Shown in pieces: positions 11,636 through 21,980 of a stretch of 64,000 nt of DNA; positions within the stretch are counted from its first letter, which is position 1, and every line of letters starts with the position of its first letter. Location of the stretch: assembly GCA_025084515.1 (NCBI GenBank), contig JAJAGP010000180.1, positions 310,001-374,000 of the forward strand, written 5' to 3'. Source of the DNA: Ancistrus triradiatus (taxonomy: Eukaryota; Chordata; Actinopteri; Siluriformes; Loricariidae). Made by a program: the position numbers and the translations under genes. The notes under the pieces were generated by a model. It was not told where the DNA came from and made no database searches. It saw nothing but the letters and a program-made list of their open reading frames with translations.

Positions 11636-11800
11636 AAGGTGGCCAGTTGGAAGTTTTTCTCCTCTTTGCATCTTCTCTGAAGAGTGGCAACATGGGAGCC
11701 TCAAAACAACTCTCAAGGTGGCCCAGTTGGAAGTTTTTTCTCTCCTCTTTGCATCTTCTCTGAAGAGTGGCAACATGGGAGCCTCAAAACAACTCTCTCA
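11636..11800. repeat. Tandem duplication of ~80 bp
   Basis: Two adjacent copies of a unit containing CTCCTCTTTGCATCTTCTCT and AACATGGGAGCCTCAAAACA. They differ by a few one-base length changes in homopolymers. Confidence 0.9.
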
Positions 11801-12490
11801 AATTGCCTGAAAACAAAGGTTGTTCAACATCATGGTTCAGGGAAAGGGAAAAGGTTCCTCTCAGAGATTTCAGCTGTCCAGTTTTCCACTGTGAGGAACA
11901 TAGTGAGGCAATGGAAGGACCACAGGCACAGTTCTAGTTAAGGAACTCCCGAAGTGGCAGACCAAGAAAAATCTCAGATAGGCAGAGACGAAGGATGGTG
12001 AGAACAGTCATAGTCAAGCCACAGACCACTCCAAAGACCTACAACCTCATCTTGCTGCAGTTGGTGTCACTGTTTCATCGTTCAACTATACAGCGCAACT
12101 TTGCACAAGGAGAGGCTGTATGGGAGAGTAATGCGAAGAAGCCTTTTCTGCAGACACGCCACAAACAGAGTCACTTGAGGTGTGCTACAGCACATTTGGA
12201 CAATCCAGCTTCATTTTGGAATAAAGTGCTGTGTACTGATGAAACTAAAATTGAGTTATTTGGACATAACAAGGAGCGGAAAAAGAACACAGCATCCCAA
12301 GACAAACACTTGCTACCCACAGTAACATTTGGTGGTGGTTCCATCATGCTGTGGGACTGTGTGGCCAGTGCAGGTACTAGGAATCTTGTTGAAGTTGAGG
12401 GTCGCATGGATTCCAGTTAATATCTCCAGATTCTTGAGAACAATGTTCAGGAATCAGTGACAAAGTTGCAACCGAGGCCAACGACCCCAA
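11800..12490 (+). pseudogene. Tc1-like transposase, family V, frameshifted
   Basis: DDE-type transposase of the Tc1 family. The N-terminal helix-turn-helix remnant is near 11815-11935 (FSTVRNIVRQW). The catalytic core shows a DETKIELFGHN block (first Asp at about 12238) and GGGSIMLWDCVASAGTRNLV (about 12331-12390), followed by LQILENNVQESVTKL in another frame. The expected QQDNDPKH block is destroyed near 12480, and the third catalytic block is only partly readable at about 12555-12600 (SPDMNITENVG). It cannot make an active enzyme. Confidence 0.8.
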
Positions 12491-13195
12491 ACCCTGCTCA
12501 AAATCTACTAAGGCATTCATGCAGAGGAACCAGTACAACGTTCTGGAATGGCCATCTCAGTCCCCAGACATGAATATTACTGAAAATGTGGGCTGTCCAT
12601 GCTCGGAAACCATCAAACCTGACTGAACTGGAGATGTTTCTAAAGAAGAATGGTCCAAAGCACCTTCAACCAGAATCCAGACTGGAAATCTGTAGGAAGC
12701 GTTTAGCGGCTGTTTTATTTCTACAAAAGGAGGATCTACTAAAATATTGATGTCATTTTTCTGTTGGGGTGCCCAAATTTATGCACCTGCCTAATTTTGT
12801 TTGAATAATTACTGCACACTTTTCTGTAAATCCTATAAACTTCATTTCACTTCTCAAACTTCTCAACTACCACTGTGTTCATCTGCTATATGATTTATTT
12901 AACTCAAGTTGCTGATCTGAACAACCAATGATTTATAAACTAAAATCATGAAAATTATCAGGAGTGCCCAAACTTTTTCATACGACTGTAAGCCCTAACA
13001 AGAAACAAACAGAAATTAGATTCTAGTCTAATTCATTCATTTTCCTTACACTTTTCTTGGTGAGATTCACAGTGTTAGATTCTAATTTACTAAACATATT
13101 TTTAAATAGCAATTAAAGAGAGATAGGTTTGTGTATGTTTTAATGTTAGCATCAATTGTTGCTCATGGACAGGAATATGGTTACAATGGTATTGG

Positions 13196-13300
13196 TTAAA
13201 CACACACACACACTGCCACATACAATGTAGACGGACAAATTAAACTAATGCATGTCGTTGGAGTACACCAGAGAACCTGGAGTAAATCGACAAAGTCTGA
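13196..13300 (+). repeat. Possible decayed repeat D fragment
   Basis: CACACACACACTGCC, CTAATGCATGTCGTTGGA and GAACCTGGAGTAAATCGACA resemble the middle of repeat D, but the match is short and degraded. Confidence 0.45.
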
Positions 13301-13389
13301 GGTTAAGATCAAACTGGAGAACACTGGAATTGTGCGGTGCTGTGTGTGTGAGCTTTGAGCACATTGCCTCTGCAGCTTGTTGAATCTTA

Positions 13390-14009
13390 CAGTACTGTGC
13401 AAATATCTTAGGCCACCATTAGATTTGTTGTTTTACCAGTGGTATAACGACTGTATATAATGTACTGTCAAAGATTGGAGCCTATCTTAGATCTTAGATA
13501 GCTGTAGCATATCTTAGCCCTTTTCACCCTATTCCCCTTCTTGGCTGTTACCCTTCCCAAACTACCATTCTTGATCAACCTTCTTCAGACTGTAGTAGGG
13601 TCAACCTGGCCCCCCTGAAGCTGCCAGATGCTGCTATTGCTCAAGTGTAAGAGGTCACACTAAATACTTGAAACTGTAGCCCAGTTTTTTTAAATACTTT
13701 TAAATACAAATTTTCTGTATTTTCTGATAAAGAGTTATATTCTAATAAAGGAACTTAGAAATAATTATAAATAACTAAAAACAGGACTGTGGTGGCTTGG
13801 TTAAGGTACTTAACTATGTACTGGTCCAGATGCCACTGTTGGGTCTTTGAGCAAGACCCTTAACCCAAAATAGCTTGAACTTTAAGAATGTATCAATTGT
13901 AAGTTGCTCTGGAAAAGGGTGTCTGCTAAATGATGTAAATGTCATTATGCCATTGCTAAAACAGTGGCATATCTAATCTAGTGGTGGCTTAAGTTTTCGT
14001 GTAGTGTTA
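13390..14009 (-). mobile_element. Tc1/mariner family II, internally deleted, with nested SINE
   Basis: The ends match a Tc1 terminal repeat: CAGTACTGTGCAAATATCTT on the left and TGGCTTAAGTTTTCGTGTAG on the right. The interior keeps short pieces of the minus-strand transposase (GCATATCTTAGCCCTTTTCA), which also occur at 51640 and, reversed, at 45875. A SINE (13784-13942) is inserted, so the Tc1 copy is older than the SINE insertion. Confidence 0.8.
13784..13942 (+). repeat. tRNA-derived SINE, copy 1
   Basis: It contains GAGCAAGACCCTTAACCC and the 3' words AAGTTGCTCTGGAAAAGGGT and GTCTGCTAAATG, which all five SINE copies share. It lacks a full tRNA-like head. It lies inside the Tc1 family II element. 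Confidence 0.75.
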
Positions 14010-15662
14010 TTGCTTTAGTATCAATATTGCTACTGTTCGCTTGGCGAACCATGTGAGGAGAGGGTAGGACCCAAGTGCAGTGAGCTACTGATGGTGGAAA
14101 TGGTCAGCCAAAGGAGAAATGTGTGTAAGCATGCGTGCGAGTGTGAAAGAGTTGTACTCACACACACAAAAAAAAAAACTCAAAAGGGAAAGGGGAGCTG
14201 AACCTGAATGGCCGGTAGCTGGGATCAAACCCTGATCGTTGGTGTCAGGGTCAGACACACTTTACCCTAGTGCCACATGGCCCTTATGGGTAAATCCTTA
14301 TGGGCATTCCTTGGGAATCCCAGAAATGCAGAAAGGGAGGGGGAAGTGAGTGAGAGCACAGTCACGGAGCTGCTTTTCGATGTAAGCCCGAAACTATGCA
14401 AAGTGAGTTGCAGGTCGGCGCGTGGACAGTGCAAACTGACATGGAAGCGAGAAGCGAGGCAGCAAATAGTTCAGCACATGCAAAGCGAAAGCAGTAGCAA
14501 AAGCAGGAAAATACAGGACCCGATCGCTAATTAGGGACTCACAGAGACCCAGAGTGAGCGCAGGCTGTGGTGAGGGTGAACGTGGAGCCTCATGTCCCCT
14601 CTGCGACTGAGCTGAAGCCGATAGAGGGGTCGGAGAAACCGAGGAATCCTCACCTCCGGCCTCCTGACCGTACTTGGCCCTCCTCCTAAACGAAAAGGGT
14701 CTACCCCTTTCCCTAACTGATAACCCACAGGACACAATCGGAAGCATGCGACGTTTGACGTCTGACATAAGGCGAGGGTGTGTGTGCTGGGGTTCGCCGT
14801 GCCGATCCCAGCACGTCTACCACGCCAGCACTGCCCTCCAGTGTCGGGCCAAGGAACTGCGTGGTCCCTAATAAATATGAGCAAAAAAATCCAATTAATT
14901 GTAACAAAGTTACAAATCTCATGCAATTAATCGCCGTTCATATTTTTATCGTTTCATAGCGCTAGTTGTTATGGTTTGCTCTCTGTCGTTATTGTGTTCT
15001 GTTTACTGTTTGGGGTTTGTCTTGTGATCTATTTTTCCATTTGGGTTCGATCTCCAAGGCTGCTCTGTGCCTCTGTCTAATAATTACACGTCTTAAATGA
15101 AAACTCTCTCTCACTCTCTAGGGTAATTTAAGATGTGTACCTTTTATTATCACCTTCACCAGTGCGAGGCCCTTGTAGGTGTTGGCTCATGGAACAAAGA
15201 AATTCACGCAAAACGCATGAAGCAGAAAACAAAACAGTCACACCAGAACACCCACTCGGATGCTCATTATTATAGCAGAGCTCGATCCCATGCCTGACTG
15301 CTTAACTGCGGGAACAATCAAAACAGAAGCACAAACACTTTATTGTGCTCCTATTTGCATTATTTATGTGGACTGTGGTGTGTAACGACACCTGTTATCT
15401 ACGCATGCAGGTTAATTGAGGAAGAAAGCTTCCAGAGCAGGACAACAGCATTTCAGAATGTGTCAGGCAGAAGTGTAAAGGAGAACCAAGAAGTCAGTAA
15501 GAGAAGTTCATGTGTGAATTCCCCCACAGAGTGTTATTCTCGAAATTCCCACAAACGGTTAAAAAGGCCACGTGAAACAATGCTAATATAAACACATTGA
15601 CCAAAAAACATCTCACCAAGAAAGAGTTGTTATGTAAGATAAGTAACTGATTACAAGATTAG
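14010..15662. other. Unassigned 1.6 kb, possible old LTR-type repeat
   Basis: No gene recognised. AGGAGAGGGTAGGACCCAAG near 14055 and the GT-rich stretch at 14960-15050 resemble parts of fish LTRs, but I found no paired repeat, gag or pol. Short open frames between 14280 and 14930 look like chance in GC-richer sequence. Confidence 0.3.
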
Positions 15663-16175
15663 ACTGAAAGGATATATTTATTGGGGGAAACTGTACAATT
15701 GAAAGGAGGCCCTAGTTACCCTGAGCTGCCTGTAGCCTGGATACAAGATGAGATATGGTTGGGCATGGAGGATTACAGGTTCTGTTTGGTATTACACAGA
15801 ATGGCACATTTCCATACAGATGTTGAAGCTGGGCCTGTAGATCCTTTACACTTGTAGTTTGCCGAAGCTGGCATAACAGAAAGTGTTGCTGTGCGTGGGT
15901 GATCATTATCCTGCTGAAAAATGCCAGTTGGAAGCCCTGCCATGAGAGACAATACATGGCTGCAGGATCATCACACCAGTAGTTGAGGCAGTGTGTTGCT
16001 CCACAGCAAAGGCAGGATGATGCGCTCATCACGAGGCCTCCATACTCACCGTCCTCGGATTCTAAACAGAACCTGGATTTGTCACTAAAGACGATACAGT
16101 TCCATTTCATAGCAGTCCTGGTTTCTCGTTCATGACACCACTGCAAACGAAGGCAGCAATTCGGCATTTCTATCT
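15663..16175 (-). mobile_element. Tc1/mariner family VI fragment
   Basis: A piece of a Tc1-like element on the minus strand, related to 24800-25560 (plus). Shared words include CTGGGCCTGTAGATCCT (its complement is at 25412) and the end segment near ATGAGATATGGTTGGGCAT. Neither terminus is clear. Confidence 0.75.
15712..16167 (-). pseudogene. Tc1-like transposase, family VI, central to C-terminal part
   Basis: Read on the minus strand: RLQWCHERETRTAMKWN, then VFSDKSRFCLESEDG, the block with the first catalytic Asp (FSDxSRF). C-terminal words LQAQLQHLYGNVPFCVI and LVSRLQAAQGN follow. Between them the GDG and QDNARPH regions are scrambled (ATHCLNYWCDDPAAMYC, SRIMITHAQQHF). About 150 codons stay open, but the catalytic triad is not intact. 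Tc1 transposases cut and paste their element at TA sites. Confidence 0.75.
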
Positions 16176-16286
16176 GGGTGCATTTTTTTTGTCAATTAGT
16201 ATATAGTAAGACTTAAATTTTGCTCTTACTGTTTTTTCTCCTTACTATAATGTACTGTTATGCACCTTATGTGTTCATGTATGTGT

Positions 16287-16800
16287 ACAATAGTGCTTGA
16301 AGGTTTGTGAACCCTTTATATACTTCATAAATATGACCGTAAACATCATCACACTGTTATTTTTTCTTTAGAATTTGCTAGTAAAATTCAGAATTCATTA
16401 TTCCAGCAATGATAGGAAGCTGTGCTGGCCCAGATGCAGTAAAACAGTCCTAAAATTATCTTTTGTCTCAGCATTTTCAATACTCATCTACTGAATCTGT
16501 GTAATTGTGCTATTAATGTAAAGCGGCCTTGGGTTTTGTGAAAGGCGCTATATAAATGTAATGTATTAACATTATTATTATAAACCATGATACTACCCCC
16601 ATGTTTCTCAGATGGGATGAGGATCTTATGCTAGAACACAGTGTGTTTTTTTCCACATATAACATTTGTCATTTAAAACAAAAACGTAAATTTCAGTCTC
16701 ATTGATGGACAAAATGTTTTCAAAATGAGTCATATGATGAGCAACGATGTTCTTTTTTGGAGATGAGTGTTTTTCAGTTTTACAGGCTCAGGAACACACA
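16287..16800 (-). mobile_element. Tc1/mariner family I fragment with left terminus and nested LINE tail
   Basis: The left end CAATAGTGCTTGAAGGTTTG follows a TA and matches the complement of the right end of the 43-44 kb copy (AAACTTTCAAGCACCACTGT). The right part (16590-16800) carries minus-strand transposase sequence around CATGTTTCTCAGATGGGATG. At about 16490-16570 a short LINE-type 3' tail (GGCGCTATATAAATGTAATG) interrupts it. Confidence 0.75.
16490..16580 (+). repeat. Short LINE-type 3' tail nested in Tc1
   Basis: TTAATGTAAAGCGGCCTTGG and GAAAGGCGCTATATAAATGT followed by an ATT-rich end are typical of a fish LINE or SINE 3' terminus. The family differs from LINE copies A-C. Confidence 0.6.
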
Positions 16801-17108
16801 CGGAACTGGAAGGAACCTCACAAAAAGAGTCCTCACCATGCCAGCACCCTGGAAGCCAGGATGGAACCCATTCATTCGTTCATTTGTTACATTGTTTTCA
16901 AGTTTAAGACATCTGCAGATCCTGGCAAAAATTAGTCACATTCATCAATGGCAGTGTCAAACTATAATGGCAATCTATAGATTACCCATCTGGTTGAATG
17001 CAACATAAACTGGATGGCCAGCATTTTGCAGACGCACATATGTAGATTGACTTAAATCTGATGTTATTTTCAGGGGTTAAAGGTATTGCACAAATGTCTG
17101 TGCTGTGT

Positions 17109-17180
17109 TGGGAAGTAGCTCAGTGGTAGAGTGCATGCTTTGCATGCATGAGGCCTTGGGTTTAATCCCTATCATCTCCA
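17109..17180 (+). tRNA. tRNA-Ala(UGC)-like sequence, probably a pseudogene
   Basis: 72 bases fit the tRNA-Ala layout. TAGCTCAGTGGTAGAGTG is the D arm and A box, the anticodon stem CATGC/GCATG is perfect, and the anticodon TGC is at 17141-17143. TTTAATC forms the T loop, and CATCTCCA closes the acceptor. The acceptor stem has two mismatches (positions 1/72 and 6/67), the T stem has one, and the B box reads GGGTTTAATCC rather than GGTTCGANTCC. I read it as a decayed tRNA gene or an amplified tRNA-like repeat. A SINE begins 12 bases downstream. Confidence 0.7.
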
Positions 17181-17192
17181 TCAAAAGGTTTT

Positions 17193-17384
17193 GGGACTGT
17201 GGTAACCTAGTGCTTAAAGCAATGGGACTATGTACCAAAAGGTGCAGTGTTTAAATCCCACCTCTTTGCTAAGCTGCTGTTGTTGGGTCCTTGTGCAAGA
17301 CCCTTAACCCACAATTGCTGGAACTGTAAGATTGTATAAGCTGCAAGTCTCTCTGCATAAGGGCATCTGCTATATAAATGTTAT
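17193..17384 (+). repeat. tRNA-derived SINE, copy 2
   Basis: GGTGCAGTGTTTAAATCCCA gives a B-box-like promoter remnant. TTGTGCAAGACCCTTAACCC and the 3' words TGCATAAGGGCATCTGCTAT are shared with the other copies. It starts 12 bases after the tRNA-Ala-like sequence. Confidence 0.75.
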
Positions 17385-17979
17385 AAAAGATGGAACGGTG
17401 GAAGCTTAGTGCTGTGATTTGAGCCCTCATCCTTCTTGTATGTTCAAGAGTGTTATTTCATTTTTTTATGGAAACAGGACACTCTCATTTAGTATTAAGA
17501 CAAAAACAAATGTTAAAAACACATGATGTATTGGTGCATTTTGGACCATTGATGTGTACGTTCAGCATACTGCAGTCCTAATGACCCAGAATCAAACTTT
17601 GACAACAGGTCAAAAGCAAACCCAATAAAAGCAACATGGTGTAAGCCTCACAAAGGTTACTTTTTGAGAAAAAAAGAACCAATACTTTGAAAAATAAACC
17701 ATACAAAAGGTGAGACAATGCTGTATTCAGTGTTGGTTCTTCTCACTTCCCCATACACAAACAGCATTACCTATAAAGTGACAAAAAAAGCCTCAATAAA
17801 AATATGTTGTCACCAGCATATAATGTCCATGCTTGAATATTAGTATAAATATAGAATAAATCTCTCGGGTGGCCCAGCGGTGTTACTGTAATGGTAGCAC
17901 TACTAGCTATACTTCTCTTTGTAAATGGAGGGCTTTGAAAGAGAAATCTCATATTCATATTCTTCTATAAAATGTGCTT

Positions 17980-17982
<3 letters not shown>
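17385..17982. other. No gene recognised
   Basis: AT-rich, without coding signal or clear repeat ends. Confidence 0.4.

Positions 17983-18075
<93 letters not shown>
17983..18075. repeat. Compound (CA)n(TA)n microsatellite
   Basis: About 24 CA units (17983-18031) pass directly into about 22 TA units (18032-18075). CA/TG-rich sequence continues to 18130. This tract received the LTR element E1. Confidence 0.97.
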
Positions 18076-18078
<3 letters not shown>

Positions 18079-18132
18079 TATTATATATATATACACACAC
18101 ACACACATGCATAGTATGTGTGTGTATGTAAG

Positions 18133-18137
18133 CATAC
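18133..18137. repeat. Target-site duplication (left) of LTR element E1
   Basis: CATAC immediately precedes the left LTR and is repeated at 23287-23291 immediately after the right LTR. Confidence 0.93.
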
Positions 18138-18578
18138 TGTCACGCCGTGAGGCGATGGAGAAGCGAGACGAACACAGGTTGAAAGGAAAGGGGCTTTATT
18201 AAAGGTGCAAACAACAGAAACTAGGCACAGCCGGAATACGGGTAGAACATAAACTAGACCACGGCCGGAAACGGGTGTGAACAGAAACCGAAAACAGGTA
18301 GGGAACATAAACAAAACAAGGAAGTGAACCAAACGTGCCAAACCTGGGGATGTGAGGAACACTGATGAGCATGGAGAAGTGCGGACGGAACGCGTTGGGA
18401 CGCGAGACGGGGGGGCGGTGCGTAGGGACACAACCAACATGGAGACATCAATAATCCGCGGTGAGAGTGAGGTGAGTGCGGATTAAATAGAGTGCAGGTG
18501 TGATGATGAAATGAGGAACAGGTGCGTGTGATGTGACGTGCGCAGGTGACGCTGGCGTGGTGGCCAGCGAGCGTGACA
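18138..18578 (-). repeat. E1 LTR (3' LTR in sense orientation)
   Basis: 441 bp, TGTCACGC...GCGTGACA. In sense orientation it contains a TATA-like CTATTTAATCC and an AATAAA polyadenylation signal within CCTTTAATAAAGCCCC (complement at about 18191-18206). Confidence 0.93.
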
Positions 18579-18600
18579 GAGCCCCCCCCCAAGGAGTCCG
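18579..18600 (-). promoter_or_regulatory. E1 polypurine tract
   Basis: In the sense direction CTCCTTGGGGGGGGGCTC lies directly against the 3' LTR. This is where a polypurine tract primes plus-strand synthesis. The same CTCCTTG-G8 core precedes the 3' LTR of E2. Confidence 0.85.
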
Positions 18601-18743
18601 AGACAGAGCTAGGACTCCAGAAAGAGCCCCCCGGTCGCAGTCCTGTCTCGGGGGGTCTCCTCGCCGGGCGGACCCTAGGAGGGGACCGCCAACAGTCGGG
18701 CGGTCGGCGCGTGGAGGCACCGATGAGGCGACGCTGAAGAGCG

Positions 18744-18999
18744 GAGTCGACGGCTGGAGGCAGACGAGCAGAGTCGACGGCTGGAGGCAGACGAGCAGAG
18801 TCGACGGCTGGAGGCCAGACGAGCAGAGTCGACGGCTGGAGGCAGACGAGCAGAAGTCGACGGCTGGAGGCAGACGAGCAGAGTCGACGGCTGGAGGGCA
18901 GACGAGCAGAGTCGACGGCTGGAGGCAGACGAGCAGAGTCGACGGCTGGAGGCAGACGAGCAGAGTCGACGGCTGGAGGCAGACGAGCAGAGTCGACGT
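18744..18999 (-). repeat. E1 minisatellite 1, 27-bp unit
   Basis: About nine units of GAGTCGACGGCTGGAGGCAG plus seven bases (plus-strand view). 27 bp is nine codons. One-base insertions occur in some units (GCCAG, AGAAG, GAGGGC). Confidence 0.95.
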
Positions 19000-20145
19000 G
19001 GCGGCGATGCTTGACAGCAAGCGGCGGCGAGGCGGCGATTGCTTGACAGCAGCGGCGGCGAGGCGGCGATGCTTGACAGCAGCGGCGGCGAGGCGGCGAT
19101 GCTTGACAGCAGCGGCGGCTAGGCGGCGATGCTTGACAAGCAGCGGCGGCGAGGCGGCGATGCTTGACAGCAGCGGCGGCGAGGCGGCGATGCTTGACAG
19201 CAGGCGGCGGCTAGGCGGCGATGCTTGACAGCAGCGGCGGCTAGGCGGCGATGCTTGACAGCAGCGGCGGCGAGGCGGCGATGCTTGACAGCAGAGTCGA
19301 CTGGCGGCGATTGCTTGACAGCAGCGGCGGTGAGGCGGCGATGCTTGGACAGCAGCGGCGGCGAGGCGGCGATGCTTGACAGCAGCGGCGAGGGCGGCGA
19401 TGCTTGACAGCAGAGGCGAGGCGGCGATGCTTGACAGCAGAGGCCGAGGCGGCGATGCTTGACAGCAGAGGCCGAGGCGGCGATGCTTGACAGCAGAGGC
19501 GAAGGCGGGCGATGCTTGACAGCAGAGGCGAGCGGCGATGCTTGACAGCAGCGGCGAGGCGGCGATGCTTGACAGCAGCGGCGAGGCGGCGATGCTTGAC
19601 AGCAGCGGCGAGGGGCGGCGATGCTTGACAGCAGCGGCGAGGCGGCGATGCTTGACAGCAGCGGCGAGGGCGGCGATGCTTGACAGCAGCGGCGAGGCGG
19701 CGATGCTGACAGCAGCGGCGAGGCGGCGATGCTTGACAGCAGCGGCGAGGGCGGCGATGCGTGACAGCAGCGGCGAGGCGGCGATGCTTGACAGCAGCGG
19801 CGAGGCGGGCGATGCTTGACAGCAGAGGGCGAGGCGGCGATGCTTGACAGCAGAGGCGAGGCGGCGATGCTTGTCAGCAGAGGCGAGGCGACGTTGCTTG
19901 TCAGCAGAAGGCGAGGCGACGTTGCTTGTCAGCAGAGGCGAGGCGACGTTGCTTGACAGCAGAGGCGAGGCGACGTTGCTTGAACAGCAGAGGCGAGGCG
20001 ACGTTGCTTGACAGCAGAGGCGAGGCGACGTTGCTTGTCAGCAGAGGCGAAGGCGACGTTGCTTGTCAGCAGAGGCGAGGCGACGTTGCTTGTCAGCAGA
20101 GGCGAGGCGACGTTGCTTGACAGCAGAGGCGAGGACTGGAGGTCG
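19000..20145 (-). repeat. E1 minisatellite 2, 27/30-bp units around GATGCTTGACAGCAG
   Basis: About 40 units. The left part uses a 30-bp unit (GATGCTTGACAGCAGCGGCG and GCGAGGCGGC). It becomes a 27-bp unit near 19390 and then a GACGTTGCTTGACAGCAG variant after 19880. Every base length is a codon multiple, apart from scattered one-base indels in G or C runs. Confidence 0.93.
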
Positions 20146-20392
20146 CTGGAGAGCAGAGGCGTGGACGACGTGAGGCTGCCGAGCAGAGTCGTGGACGACG
20201 TGAGGCTGGCCGAGCAGAGTCGTGGACGACGTGAGGCTTGCCGAGCAGAGTCGTGGACGACGTGAGGCTGCCGAGCAGAGTCGTGGACGACGTGAGGCTG
20301 CCGAGCAGAGTCGTGGACGACGTGAGGCTGCCGAGCAGAGTCGTGGACGACGTGAGGCTGCCGAGCAGAGTCGTGGACGACGTGACGACGAC
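20146..20392 (-). repeat. E1 minisatellite 3, 30-bp unit encoding the HVVHDSARQP repeat
   Basis: About eight units of GTGGACGACGTGAGGCTGCC plus GAGCAGAGTC. Translated in sense (minus), one open frame gives HVVHDSARQP repeated. This is nearly the same decapeptide as HHVVHDSADK in the sense direction of E2 (48650-49140). Confidence 0.93.
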
Positions 20393-20559
20393 GCTTGACA
20401 GCAGAGGCGACGACTTGGGTCTCCATGGAGGAGACAATCTCCGAACGGTTTTCTCTGGGGGTTGTGGCCGTTAGGTAAGGCCTCAGACGGGTCTCCGCGG
20501 AGGCAGTGGCCTTTGGGGAGGCCTCTGACGAGACCCCCCCCGGGCCTTGGGAAAGGCTT

Positions 20560-21980
20560 CTGAGGAGGATGGAGCCTTTAGAAAAAGGCTTCTGAGGAGG
20601 ATGGAGCCTTTAGAAAGGCTTCTGAGGAGGATGGAGCCTTTAGAAAGGCTTTCTGGAGGAGGGATGGAGCCTTTAGAAAGGCTTCTAAAGAGGATGGAGC
20701 CCTTTAGAAAGCTTCTGACGTGGATGGAGCCTTTAGAAAGGCTTCTGAGGAGGATGGAGCCTTTAGAAAGGGCTTCTGAGGAGGATGGAGCCTCTAGAAA
20801 GGCTTCTGAGGAGGATGGAAGCCTTTTAGAAAGGCTTCTCTGACGTGACTTGGGCCTTTGGGAAGGCCTCTGACGAGACTCGGGCCTTTGGGAAGGCCTC
20901 TGACGAGACTCGTGCCTTTGGGAAGGCCCTCTGACGAGACTCGGGCCCTTTGGGAAGGCCTCTGACGAGACTCGGGCCTTTGGGAGGCCCTCTGACGAGA
21001 CTCGGGCCTTTGGGAAGGCTTCTGACGAGGATGGAGCCTTTAAAAAAAGGCTTCGGACGAGGGGCTGGGGCCTTTGGGGAAGGCTTCGGGCGAGGCTGGG
21101 GCTTTGGGAAGGCTCCTGGCGAGACTCGGGCCTTTGGGAAGGCTCTGGACGAGGCGGGGGCCTTTGGGAAAGGCTTCTGGTTAAGGATGGAGCCTTTAGA
21201 AAGGCTTCTGGTGAGGATGGAGCCTTTAGAAAGGCTTCTGGTGAGGATGGAAGCCTTTAGAGAAAGGCTTTCTGACGTGGATGGAGGCCTTTAGAAAGGG
21301 CTTCTGAGGAGGATGGAGCCTTTAGAAAGGCTTCTGAGGAGGATGGAGCCTCTAGAAAGGCTTCTGAGGAGGATGGAGCCTTTAGAAAGGCTTCTGACGA
21401 GACTTGGGCCTTTGGGAAGGCCTCTGACGAGACTTGGGCCTTTGGGAAGGCCTCTGACGAGACTTGGGCCTTTTGGGAAGGCCTCTGACGAGACTTAGGC
21501 CTTTGGGAGGCCTCTGACGAGACTTCGGGCCTTTGGGAAGGCCTCTGACGAGACTCGGGCCTTTGGGGAAGGCCTCTGACGAGACTCGGGCCTTTGGGAA
21601 GGCCTCTGACGAGACTCGGGCCTTTGGAAGGCCTCTGACGAGACTCGGGCCTTTGGGAAGGCTTTCTGACCGAGGATGGAGCCTTTAAAAGGCTTCGGAC
21701 GAGGCTGGGGCCTTTGGGAAGGCTTCGGGCGAGACTTTGGGCCTTTTGGGAAGGCTCCTGGCGAGACTCGGGCCCTTTGGGAAGGCTCCTGACGAGGCGC
21801 GGGCCTTTGGGTAAGGCTTTCTGGTGAGGATGGAGCCTTTAGAAAGGCTTCTGGTGAGGATGGAGCCTTTAGAAAGGCTTCTGGTGAGGATGGAGCCCTT
21901 TAGAAAAGGCTTCTGGTGAGGATGGAGCCTTTAGAAAGGCTTCTGGTGAGGATGGAGTCCTTTAGAAAGGCTCTGGTGCC
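20560..21980 (-). repeat. E1 minisatellite 4, 30-bp units encoding L-R-x-L-x-KG repeats
   Basis: Two interspersed variants: GGATGGAGCCTTTAGAAAGG with CTTCTGAGGA, and GACTCGGGCCTTTGGGAAGG with CCTCTGACGA. In sense they read LRSLSKGSIL and LVRGLPKGPS in the same frame. There are nearly fifty units with frequent one-base indels. Confidence 0.92.

Larger units (their letters stand above)
11625..12990 (+). mobile_element. Tc1/mariner family V copy, 5' end lost
   Basis: A Tc1-like element whose right terminus ends at CATACGACTGTA (12990). No matching left inverted repeat is present, so the 5' end is truncated. Its transposase pieces lie at 11800-12490. A ~80-bp tandem duplication (11636-11714 and 11715-11800) sits at the left side. 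Bases 12740-12990 are the non-coding 3' part. Confidence 0.8.

Noticed and set aside
14277..14930. Several overlapping 65-130 codon frames on both strands
   Set aside because: They overlap each other in most frames, match no family I know and have no splice context; probably chance in GC-richer repeat DNA.
17109..17180. Functional tRNA-Ala gene
   Set aside because: Acceptor and T-stem mismatches and a changed B box argue for a pseudogene; kept only as tRNA-like.
17925..18202. Open frames of repeated His-Thr and Ile-Tyr
   Set aside because: Direct translation of CA/TA microsatellite.
18533..19228. Open frames of about 230 codons on the plus strand across E1 arrays
   Set aside because: They run against the sense direction set by the LTR, gag start and polypurine tract. 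They arise because the GC-rich repeat unit lacks stops in several frames.
18740..20392. CRISPR-like array
   Set aside because: Units are contiguous 27-30 bp repeats with no unique spacers, in a vertebrate LTR element.
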